NCBI RefSeq assembly: GCF_900110275.1
Contig: NZ_FODC01000003.1
Span: 496,001-560,000, forward strand
Source: Duganella sp. CF517
GTDB lineage: Bacteria; Pseudomonadota; Gammaproteobacteria; Burkholderiales; Burkholderiaceae_D
Reading direction: 5' to 3'
Length of the DNA stretch: 64,000 bases
The translations under genes and the position numbers were made by a program. Shown here piece by piece: positions 57,550 through 64,000 of this stretch (positions are counted from its first letter, which is position 1; each line of letters begins with the position of its first letter). Below the pieces are notes generated by a model. It was not told the DNA's origin. It ran no database searches and saw only the letters and a program-made list of their open reading frames with translations.

Positions 57550-58554
57550 TCACACCAGCTTGACCAGCTGCTTGCCGAAGTTCCGCCCCTCCATCAGGCC
57601 GATGAACGCGTCCGGGGCCGACGCCAGCCCCTGCGCCACCGATTCGCGGTACTTGAGTTTGCCGTCCGCGACCAGCGCGCCCAGCTCCTGCAAGCCCTGC
57701 GCCCAAAACTCCATGTGCTCGGTGACGATGAAGCCGCGCAAGGTCAGGCGGTTGATCAGCAGCAGGCGCGAGTTCTTGATCGACAGGTCGGCGCCGGCGA
57801 AACCGGCGATGATGCCGCACAGCGCGATGCGCGCGAAGGCGTTGGTGCGCGCCAGCGACGCGTCGAGCACCGCGCCGCCGACGTTCTCGAAAATGCCGTC
57901 GACGCCATCGGGCGTGGCCGCTTCCAGATCCTGCTCCAGATTGCCGGCCTTGTAGTCGATGCAGGCGTCGAAGCCCAGCTCGTCGACCACGTAGGCGCAC
58001 TTCTCCGCCCCGCCGGCAATGCCGACCGCGCGGCAGCCGCGCAGCTTGGCCAACTGCCCGACCACGCTGCCGACGGCGCCGCTGGCGGCCGACACCACGA
58101 TCGTCTCGCCCGGCTTGGACGCCATGATCTGGTTGAAGCCGTACCACGCCGCCATGCCGGGCATGCCGACCGCGCCCAGATACGCCGACAACGGAATATT
58201 GGACGTGTCGAGCTTGCGCAGCATGGCGCCGTCGGACACGCCCATCTCGCTCCAGCCGAGCACGCCGCCGACGAAGTCGCCGGCCTGATAACGCGCGTTG
58301 CGCGACGCCAGCACTTCGCCGACGGTGCCGCCGATCATGGTGTCATCGAGCGCCTGGCAATCGGCGTAGCTCTTGGACGCGCTCATGCGCCCGCGCATGT
58401 ACGGGTCCAGCGACAGATAGTGGTTGCGGATCAACACCTGGCCGTCGGCCAGCTGCGGCACCGGCACGGTCTCCAGGCGGAAGTTCTCCGGCAACACCGC
58501 ACCGCGCGGACGCGAGGCGAGGACGATGCGTTGGTAGGTCGAAGCAATAGTCAT
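57550..58554 (-). CDS. NADP-dependent oxidoreductase (CurA/medium-chain reductase family)
   Basis: 334-residue zinc-free medium-chain dehydrogenase/reductase. LSLDPYMRGRMS near residue 50, VSAASGAVGSVVGQLAKLRGCRAVGIAGG near 155 (NADPH-binding) and DGIFENVGGAVLDA near 220 match the YncB/CurA and leukotriene B4 12-hydroxydehydrogenase-like group, which reduces double bonds of alpha,beta-unsaturated ketones. It directly abuts the downstream-oriented small gene at 58555, with which it is probably co-transcribed. Confidence 0.9.
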   Translation of the reverse strand: MTIASTYQRIVLASRPRGAVLPENFRLETVPVPQLADGQVLIRNHYLSLDPYMRGRMSASKSYADCQALDDTMIGGTVGEVLASRNARYQAGDFVGGVLGWSEMGVSDGAMLRKLDTSNIPLSAYLGAVGMPGMAAWYGFNQIMASKPGETIVVSAASGAVGSVVGQLAKLRGCRAVGIAGGAEKCAYVVDELGFDACIDYKAGNLEQDLEAATPDGVDGIFENVGGAVLDASLARTNAFARIALCGIIAGFAGADLSIKNSRLLLINRLTLRGFIVTEHMEFWAQGLQELGALVADGKLKYRESVAQGLASAPDAFIGLMEGRNFGKQLVKLV

Positions 58555-58857
58555 TTACACCTCGTAGTCCATGCATTGGCGCTGGTCGCGCACGGCGCCG
58601 AAGAACGGCTTGATCGCCACGTGGTCCGGGTGTTCCTGGTACGCGTCCAGCGCCGCCTTGTCGGTGAACTCGGAATACAAAATCACATCGTAGGTCGCCT
58701 CCAGGCCCGGCTGGGCCAGCGCCGCCTCGAATTTCAGGATGCCAGGCACCAGACCGGCGCAGCCGTCGAGCATCGCCTTCATCTTGGCGGCATTGGTGGC
58801 GCGGTCGCCGCCTTCGGCGTGTTCTTTCAGTTTCCACATCACGATGTGTTTGAGCAT
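58555..58857 (-). CDS. Dabb-family (stress-responsive A/B barrel) protein
   Basis: 100-residue protein with LKHIVMWKLKEHAEG at the start, then FEAALAQPG, DVILYSEFTDKAALDAYQEHPDHVAIKPFF, the standard Dabb ferredoxin-like pattern. Some members are cyclases or stress proteins; no function can be fixed. It precedes the oxidoreductase gene in the same direction without a gap. Confidence 0.9.
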   Translation of the reverse strand: MLKHIVMWKLKEHAEGGDRATNAAKMKAMLDGCAGLVPGILKFEAALAQPGLEATYDVILYSEFTDKAALDAYQEHPDHVAIKPFFGAVRDQRQCMDYEV

Positions 58858-58869
58858 ATTTAATCCTAG

Positions 58870-60795
58870 TTAAAACCACGCGTCCCGCATATCGAGCGTG
58901 GTGGTGTCCACGCTGGCCAGCAGCTCCAGCTGCTGCGCCACCTTCGGCAGCTCCCAGCGGTAGAAGAAGCGGCAAGCCTGCAGCTTGCCGCGATAAAAAT
59001 CGGCATCCGGCGCGCCCGCCCCGGGCAGCGCGCGCGCCGCCAGCAACGCTTGCTGGAGCCAAATCCACGCCAGCACCACGTGGCCGACCGCCTCCAGATA
59101 GGCGCTGGCGTTGGCCAGCGTCTTGTTCATGTCGCCGACAGCATACAGGCTCTGCGTGACTTGTTCCACCCTCTGCCATGCCGTATCGAGCGCGGCGGCG
59201 TGGGCCAGCAGTTCGGCGGCGATGTCGCTGGCCGCCGCGGCCGACAGCTGCGCGCTGGCGGCATCGACCGCTCCCGGCGCGCCGACGCCGCCGCGCACCT
59301 TGCGCACCGTGCGCCGCAGCTCGGCGCCGAAAGCCTTGAACAACGCGCCGTCCTGCGTCGCCACTTTGCGGCCCAGCAGGTCCAGGCCGTGGATGCCGTG
59401 CGTGCCTTCGTGGATGGCGTTGAGGCGGTTGTCGCGGTAGAACTGTTCGACGTTGTACTCGCGCGTGTAGCCGTAGCCGCCGTGCACCTGGATCGCCAGG
59501 CTGTTGGCCTCGACGCACCACTGCGATGGCCACGACTTGGTGACCGGCGTCAGGAAATCGAGCAAGCGTCCGGCGTGTTCGCGCGCTTCCGGCGTGTCGG
59601 CGGTGCGCTGCTCGTCGACCAGCCGCGAGCAATACAACACCAGTCCCAGCGCGCCTTCGACATACGCCTTCTGCGCCAGCAGCATGCGGCGCACGTCGGT
59701 GTGTTCGATGATGGTCAACTGCGGCTGGGCGGGATCCTTCTGCGCCGGATGGCGGCCTTGCGGACGGTTGCGGGCGTAGTCCAGCGCGTGCAGGTAGCCG
59801 GTGTAGCCGAGCACGGCAGCGCCGAGGCCGACGCAGATACGCGCGTCGTTCATCATGTGGAACATGTTGGCCAGGCCCTGGTGGGCGGTGCCGACCAGAT
59901 AGCCGACCGCGCCGCCCTTGCCCATCGGCTTGAACTTGCCCTCGCCGAAGTTGAGCAGGCAATTGGTGGCGCCGCGATTGCCCATCTTGTGGTTCAGGCC
60001 GGCCAGCACGACGTCGTTGCGCTCGCCCGGGCTGCCATCATCGTTGACCAGGAACTTGGGCACGATGAACAGCGAGATGCCTTTGACACCAGGGATCAGC
60101 TTGCCGTCCGGTCCCGGGATCTTGGCCAGCACCAGGTGCACGATGTTGTCCGACAGTTCGTGCTCGCCGCCCGTGATCCACATCTTGTTGCCGCTGAGCC
60201 GGTACTGGCGCCCGCCGTCGACGCCGTCGACCGGATCGGGCTCGGCGCGGGTGGTGATGTCCGACAGGCTGGAGCCGGCCTGCGGCTCGGACAGGCACAT
60301 GGTGCCGAAATAGCGGCCGGCGAACATCGGATCGGCGAAGCGCCGCACCTGCTCCGGCGTGCCGCACTTGAGCAAGGTGCCGGCATTGCTGGTGGTCAGG
60401 AAGGTGTAGGCCGTGGTGCTGACATTGGCGGCGGTGAAGTAGCACGCCAGCGTTTTCTCCACCACGCACGGCAGCTGCATGCCGCCGCGCTCGTAGTCCT
60501 GTCCGGACGCCATCAGGCCGGCCGCGGAGTAGGCGTCGAGCGCCACCTTCACGTCGGAAATCATGTGCACGTTCAGGCAGTGCGCGCCGGGCACCGCGTG
60601 CGGCTCTTGGCTGTCGCTCTTTTTATTGTGCGGCGCGAACAGATCGGCCGCCAACTGCGCGGCCGTGTCGATCGCGGCGTCGAAGGTTTCGCGGTTGTGG
60701 TCCTGGAATCGCCCTCGTTTGGTCAGCGATTCCACGTCCAGCCATTCGTACAGCATGAAGTCGATGTCGCGACGCGACAGCAGTTTCGATTGCAT
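58870..60795 (-). CDS. Acyl-CoA dehydrogenase with C-terminal extension
   Basis: 641-residue FAD enzyme catalysing the first step of fatty-acid beta-oxidation. FGTMCLSEPQAGSSLSDI near residue 163, YRLSGNKMWITGGEHEL near 198, VHGGYGYTREYNVEQFYRDNRLNAIHEGTHGIHGLDLLGRK near 430 (catalytic Glu in the IHEGT segment) are clear. The extra 170 residues at the C-terminus match the acetyl-CoA dehydrogenase-like tail of the longer family. It lies four bases from the thiolase gene. Confidence 0.93.
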   Translation of the reverse strand: MQSKLLSRRDIDFMLYEWLDVESLTKRGRFQDHNRETFDAAIDTAAQLAADLFAPHNKKSDSQEPHAVPGAHCLNVHMISDVKVALDAYSAAGLMASGQDYERGGMQLPCVVEKTLACYFTAANVSTTAYTFLTTSNAGTLLKCGTPEQVRRFADPMFAGRYFGTMCLSEPQAGSSLSDITTRAEPDPVDGVDGGRQYRLSGNKMWITGGEHELSDNIVHLVLAKIPGPDGKLIPGVKGISLFIVPKFLVNDDGSPGERNDVVLAGLNHKMGNRGATNCLLNFGEGKFKPMGKGGAVGYLVGTAHQGLANMFHMMNDARICVGLGAAVLGYTGYLHALDYARNRPQGRHPAQKDPAQPQLTIIEHTDVRRMLLAQKAYVEGALGLVLYCSRLVDEQRTADTPEAREHAGRLLDFLTPVTKSWPSQWCVEANSLAIQVHGGYGYTREYNVEQFYRDNRLNAIHEGTHGIHGLDLLGRKVATQDGALFKAFGAELRRTVRKVRGGVGAPGAVDAASAQLSAAAASDIAAELLAHAAALDTAWQRVEQVTQSLYAVGDMNKTLANASAYLEAVGHVVLAWIWLQQALLAARALPGAGAPDADFYRGKLQACRFFYRWELPKVAQQLELLASVDTTTLDMRDAWF

Positions 60796-60799
60796 GGGC

Positions 60800-61978
60800 T
60801 CAGACCACTTCGAACAGGCCTGCCGCGCCCTGGCCGCCGCCGATGCACATCGTCACCACCACGTATTTGACGCCGCGCCGCTTGCCTTCCAACAGCGCGT
60901 GGCCGGTCAGGCGCGCGCCCGAGACGCCGTAAGGATGGCCGACGGCGATGGCGCCGCCGTTGACGTTGAGCCGGTCCATCGGAATGCCCAGCTTGTCCGC
61001 GCAATACAGCACCTGCACGGCGAAGGCCTCGTTCAATTCCCACAGGCCGATGTCCTCGACCTTGAGCCCGGCTTTTTTCAGCAGCTTGGGGATCGCGAAC
61101 ACCGGGCCGATGCCCATCTCGTCCGGTTCGCAGCCGGCCACGGCGAAGCCACGGAAAATGCCCAGCGGCGCCAGCCCCTTGGCGGCGGCGCTCCGCGCGC
61201 TCATGACGATCGCCATCGAGCCGCCATCGGAGAACTGGCTGGCGTTGCCGGCGCTGATGACGCCGCCCGGCACGGCGCTGCGGATCTTGGCCACGCCCTC
61301 GTAGGTGGTGTCGGCGCGGATGCCTTCGTCGGCCGAGATCGTCACTTCGCGACTCAGCAGCATGCCCGACTCCTTGTCGGCCACGCCCATCACCGTGGTC
61401 ATCGGCACGATCTCGGCGTCGAACAGCCCGGCGGCCTGGGCGGCGGCGGCGCGCTGCTGGCTTTGCACGCCGTAATGGTCCTGGCGCTCGCGGCTGATGT
61501 TGTAGCGCTTGGCGACCGTCTCGGCCGTCTGCAGCATCGGCCAGTACAGTTCCGGCTTGTGCTCGGACAGCCACACTTCCTTGTACATATGGGTGTTCAT
61601 TTCCTGCTGCACGCAGGAGATCGACTCGACCCCGCCGGCGGCATAGATGTCGCCCTCGCCGGCGATGATGCGTTGCGCGGCGGTGGCGATGGTTTGCAAG
61701 CCCGACGAGCAGAAGCGGTTGATGGTCATGCCGGCGGTGGTCACCGGGCAGCCGCCGCGCAGCGCGATCTGGCGCGCGATGTTGCCGCCGGTGGCGCCTT
61801 CCGGATTGGCGCAGCCGACCAGCACGTCCTCGACCTCGCCCGGCTCGATGCCGGCGCGGGCGATCGCGGCCTGCAACACGTGGCCGCCCAGGGTGGCGCC
61901 GTGCGTCATGTTGAACGCGCCCTTCCAGGATTTGGCAAGCCCGGTGCGGGCGGTCGAAACGATGACGGCATCTATCAT
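60800..61978 (-). CDS. Acetyl-CoA C-acyltransferase (thiolase)
   Basis: 392-residue thiolase, the last step of beta-oxidation. Cys90 in [13 protein letters not shown] is the acyl-binding nucleophile. The His in [16 protein letters not shown] and the second Cys in [12 protein letters not shown] complete the site. Length is normal. It is the first gene of a four-gene minus-strand set with acyl-CoA dehydrogenase, Dabb and reductase genes. A possible TetR-type operator overlaps its promoter. Confidence 0.94.
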   Translation of the reverse strand: MIDAVIVSTARTGLAKSWKGAFNMTHGATLGGHVLQAAIARAGIEPGEVEDVLVGCANPEGATGGNIARQIALRGGCPVTTAGMTINRFCSSGLQTIATAAQRIIAGEGDIYAAGGVESISCVQQEMNTHMYKEVWLSEHKPELYWPMLQTAETVAKRYNISRERQDHYGVQSQQRAAAAQAAGLFDAEIVPMTTVMGVADKESGMLLSREVTISADEGIRADTTYEGVAKIRSAVPGGVISAGNASQFSDGGSMAIVMSARSAAAKGLAPLGIFRGFAVAGCEPDEMGIGPVFAIPKLLKKAGLKVEDIGLWELNEAFAVQVLYCADKLGIPMDRLNVNGGAIAVGHPYGVSGARLTGHALLEGKRRGVKYVVVTMCIGGGQGAAGLFEVV

Positions 61979-62010
61979 GGCAATCTCCTGTGGATTATTT
62001 TAGTCGGGCC

Positions 62011-62040
62011 AGAATAGCATATTTAGTACGACCGTTCTTA
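62011..62040 (-). promoter_or_regulatory. Promoter region of the thiolase operon with a possible TetR-type operator
   Basis: On the minus strand TATGCT (62016-62021) could be a -10, with a TTGAAT 19 bases upstream. Between them lies AAGAACGGTCGTACTA, an imperfect palindrome around ACGGTCGT of the kind bound by TetR-family regulators of fatty-acid oxidation. No regulator gene is adjacent. The remainder of the 61979-62169 gap shows no strong plus-strand promoter. Confidence 0.35.
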
Positions 62041-62169
62041 ATTCAATTTGTCAGTTTCGCGTAAGTTTGAAGCAAGCATGACGTAAGGTTCGGCGGCCAC
62101 ACTGCATTCAAGCTGACGGAGTAATAACTATCGCGGCTAGTGAAGTTCAAATAATTACAGGAGACATAT

Positions 62170-63867
62170 ATGGCAACCCCAACAGGCACTGCAGACCTGC
62201 GCAATCCGCCCAAATCGACGGTGATCACGCCGGAAGAACGCAAGGTGATTTTCGCCTCGTCGCTGGGCACGGTCTTTGAATGGTACGATTTCTATTTGTA
62301 CGGTGCGCTGGCGTCTATCATCGCCAAGCAATTCTTCATCGGCGACCCCACCACCACCTTCATTTTCGCGCTGCTGGCGTTTGCCGCCGGCTTCATCGTG
62401 CGTCCGTTCGGCGCGCTCGTGTTCGGCCGCCTGGGCGACATGATCGGCCGTAAGTACACCTTCCTGATCACCATCCTGATCATGGGCGCGTCGACCTTCA
62501 TCGTCGGCCTGTTGCCCGGCTACGCGGCGATCGGCATCGCCGCGCCGATCATCCTGGTGGTCCTGCGCATCCTGCAGGGCCTGGCGCTGGGCGGCGAGTA
62601 CGGCGGCGCGGCGACCTACGTCGCCGAGCACGCGCCGAACGGCAAGCGCGGCTCCTTCACCGCCTGGATTCAAACCACCGCGACGCTGGGCCTGTTCCTG
62701 TCGCTGCTGGTGATCCTGGGCACCCGCACCGCCGTCGGCGAGGAAGCATTCAACGCCTGGGGCTGGCGCGTGCCGTTCCTGGTGTCGGTGCTGCTGCTGG
62801 GCGTTTCGGTGTGGATCCGCCTGTCGATGAACGAATCGCCGGCCTTCGCCAAAATGAAAGCCGAGGGCAAGACCTCGAAAGCGCCGCTGAGCGAAGCGTT
62901 CGGCCAATGGAAAAACCTGAAAGTGGTGATCCTGGCGCTGGTCGGCCTGACCATGGGCCAGGCGGTGGTGTGGTACACCGGCCAGTTCTACGCGCTGTTC
63001 TTCATGACGCAAACGCTCAAGATCGACGGCGCCAGCGCCAACATCATGACCGCCATCTCGCTGGCCCTTGCCACGCCGTTCTTCATCTTCTTCGGCATGC
63101 TGTCGGACAAGATCGGTCGCAAATGGATCATCCTGGGCGGTTGCGTGATCGCCGCGGCGACCTACTTCCCGCTGTTCGGCGCGCTGACCCACTACGGCAA
63201 TCCGGCGCTGGAAACGGCACTGAAGAACTCGCCAGTGGTGGTGGTCGCCGATCCGGCATCGTGCCACTTCCAGTTCAATCCGACCGGCACCACCAAGTTC
63301 CCGTCGTCGTGCGACATCGCCACCGGCATTCTGTCGAACGCGTCGGTCGCCTACACCAAGGAAGCGGCACCGGCCGGCAGCGTCGCCAAGATCAAGATCG
63401 GCGACAAGGAAGTGCCGGCGTTCAACGCCGTCATGACCGCCGACGGCCTGAACTTCGACGCCGACAGCAAGAAGGCCGAAGCCGCGCTGAAGAAAGAGGT
63501 GGCGGCGGCGGTCAAGGTCGCCGGCTATCCGGCCAAGGCCGACGAATCGCAAATGAACAAGCCGATGATCGTCGGCATCCTGTTCATCCTGGTGCTGTAT
63601 GTGACGATGGTGTACGGCCCGATCGCCGCGATGCTGGTTGAAATGTTCCCGACCCGCATCCGCTACACCTCGATGTCGCTGCCATACCACATCGGTAACG
63701 GCTGGTTCGGCGGCCTGCTGCCGACGATCTCGTTCGCGCTGGTCGCGTTCAAGGGCGACATCTACTACGGCCTGTGGTATCCGATCGTCATCGCCCTGAT
63801 CACCGCCGTGATCGGCGCGCTGTTCGTCCGCGAGACCAAGGACAACAACATCTACGCCAACGACTAA
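62170..63867 (+). CDS. MHS-family MFS transporter with a large soluble insert
   Basis: 565-residue major facilitator of the metabolite:H+ symporter type. SLGTVFEWYDFYLYGALA near residue 31, RPFGALVFGRLGDMIGRKYTFL near 78, LQGLALGGEYGGAATYVAEHAP near 135 and GMLSDKIGRKWIILGG near 309 are family motifs. Residues about 340-465 form an insert absent from typical 430-residue members: it has two Cys residues (ASCHF, SSCDI) and is Lys/Ala-rich. It sits between transmembrane segments and probably faces the periplasm. Substrate unknown, perhaps a carboxylate or betaine. CAGGAGA precedes the ATG. Confidence 0.9.
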   Translation: MATPTGTADLRNPPKSTVITPEERKVIFASSLGTVFEWYDFYLYGALASIIAKQFFIGDPTTTFIFALLAFAAGFIVRPFGALVFGRLGDMIGRKYTFLITILIMGASTFIVGLLPGYAAIGIAAPIILVVLRILQGLALGGEYGGAATYVAEHAPNGKRGSFTAWIQTTATLGLFLSLLVILGTRTAVGEEAFNAWGWRVPFLVSVLLLGVSVWIRLSMNESPAFAKMKAEGKTSKAPLSEAFGQWKNLKVVILALVGLTMGQAVVWYTGQFYALFFMTQTLKIDGASANIMTAISLALATPFFIFFGMLSDKIGRKWIILGGCVIAAATYFPLFGALTHYGNPALETALKNSPVVVVADPASCHFQFNPTGTTKFPSSCDIATGILSNASVAYTKEAAPAGSVAKIKIGDKEVPAFNAVMTADGLNFDADSKKAEAALKKEVAAAVKVAGYPAKADESQMNKPMIVGILFILVLYVTMVYGPIAAMLVEMFPTRIRYTSMSLPYHIGNGWFGGLLPTISFALVAFKGDIYYGLWYPIVIALITAVIGALFVRETKDNNIYAND

Positions 63868-63888
63868 CGCTGGCGCGCCACGGCGCAC

Positions 63889-63927
63889 AAAGGCCGGGTT
63901 CCGCAAAGCGGACCCGGCCTTTTTTTT
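63889..63927 (+). terminator. Intrinsic terminator of the MHS transporter gene
   Basis: A 14-bp GC-rich stem with one bulged T (63890-63904 with 63908-63921), a three-base AAA loop and an eight-base T-tract ends 60 bases after the stop codon. This is a textbook Rho-independent terminator. Confidence 0.95.
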
Positions 63928-63928
63928 C

Positions 63929-63960
63929 GTCCGGGGTCAAGTCTGGCATTCGGACACGGG
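63929..63960 (+). repeat. Possible REP/RAYT-associated boundary sequence
   Basis: GGGGTCAAGTCTGGCATTCGG resembles, from general familiarity, GGGGTCAG-type sequences found beside REP-associated tyrosine transposase genes. The window ends too soon to see a transposase or repeat partner. Nothing else is visible from 63928 to 64000. Confidence 0.2.
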
Positions 63961-64000
63961 CGCGGCTGTCACGGCGCTAATGCCGCCAATAATTCGATCT

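Noticed and set aside
1..64000. CRISPR arrays, tRNA or rRNA genes, integrases and complete insertion sequences
   Set aside because: I looked for regular spaced repeats, tRNA cloverleaf and CCA ends, and transposase motifs and saw none. Only short in-gene repeats and one doubtful REP-like boundary at the right end are present.

Overview
The window is GC-rich DNA with long overlapping genes. It looks like a betaproteobacterium of the Oxalobacteraceae (Massilia, Duganella or Janthinobacterium type). This rests on gene content and codon style only, because there is no rRNA or tRNA here. About 54 of the 64 kb form one exopolysaccharide and protein-sorting locus built around exosortase A (XrtA) and the PEP-CTERM system.

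Layout: a family 2 glycosyltransferase and a decayed copy of its 3' end (1-1400). Next come two FeeM-like N-acyl amino acid synthase genes flanking the TPR lipoprotein gene prsT, a PEP-CTERM substrate gene, a nitroreductase and a stand-alone CheB-type methylesterase (1.4-9.1 kb). A 16-gene minus-strand operon (29548 down to 9205), mostly with ATGA-type overlaps, encodes chain-length control, tyrosine kinase, outer-membrane protein, ATPase, WecB, deacetylases, FemAB, XrtA, glycosyltransferases, amidotransferase and a Wzy/ligase. A trypsin-like protease, the export lipoprotein and a four-gene HPr-rel-A module (secreted Cys-containing protein, PqqD-like, HprK-like kinase, nucleotidyltransferase) lie on the plus strand (29.7-34.4 kb). 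A ThiF-like E1 enzyme and an eight-gene minus-strand operon follow (34.4-45.2 kb). An eight-gene plus-strand operon with aminotransferase, acyl carrier protein, paired hydrolases and a second Wzy-like protein closes the locus (45.5-54.3 kb). The right end is ordinary metabolism: GNAT, LysR with tartrate/malate dehydrogenase, SodC, an oxidoreductase, fatty-acid oxidation genes and an MHS transporter.

Working model: sugars are assembled by the glycosyltransferases, polymerised by Wzy-like proteins and exported by the Wzc/Wza-type pair. XrtA processes PEP-CTERM proteins such as the one at 6395. The acyl ligase, ACP and FeeM-like enzymes form a possible acyl-transfer branch. No flippase, no initiating polyprenyl-phosphate sugar transferase and no PrsK/PrsR regulator is in the window.

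The most notable signals are three. First, a 22-bp element (AGTGTCG, three variable bases, TTCTTTACAGTT) occurs twice, each time 70-95 bp upstream of a sigma-54-type -24/-12 site, before the PEP-CTERM gene and before the HPr-rel-A module. Second, that module resembles lasso-peptide kinase tailoring sets. Third, two enzymes carry unusual active-site features: an asparagine synthase with Cys5 instead of Cys2, and a hydrolase with Arg at the nucleophile elbow.
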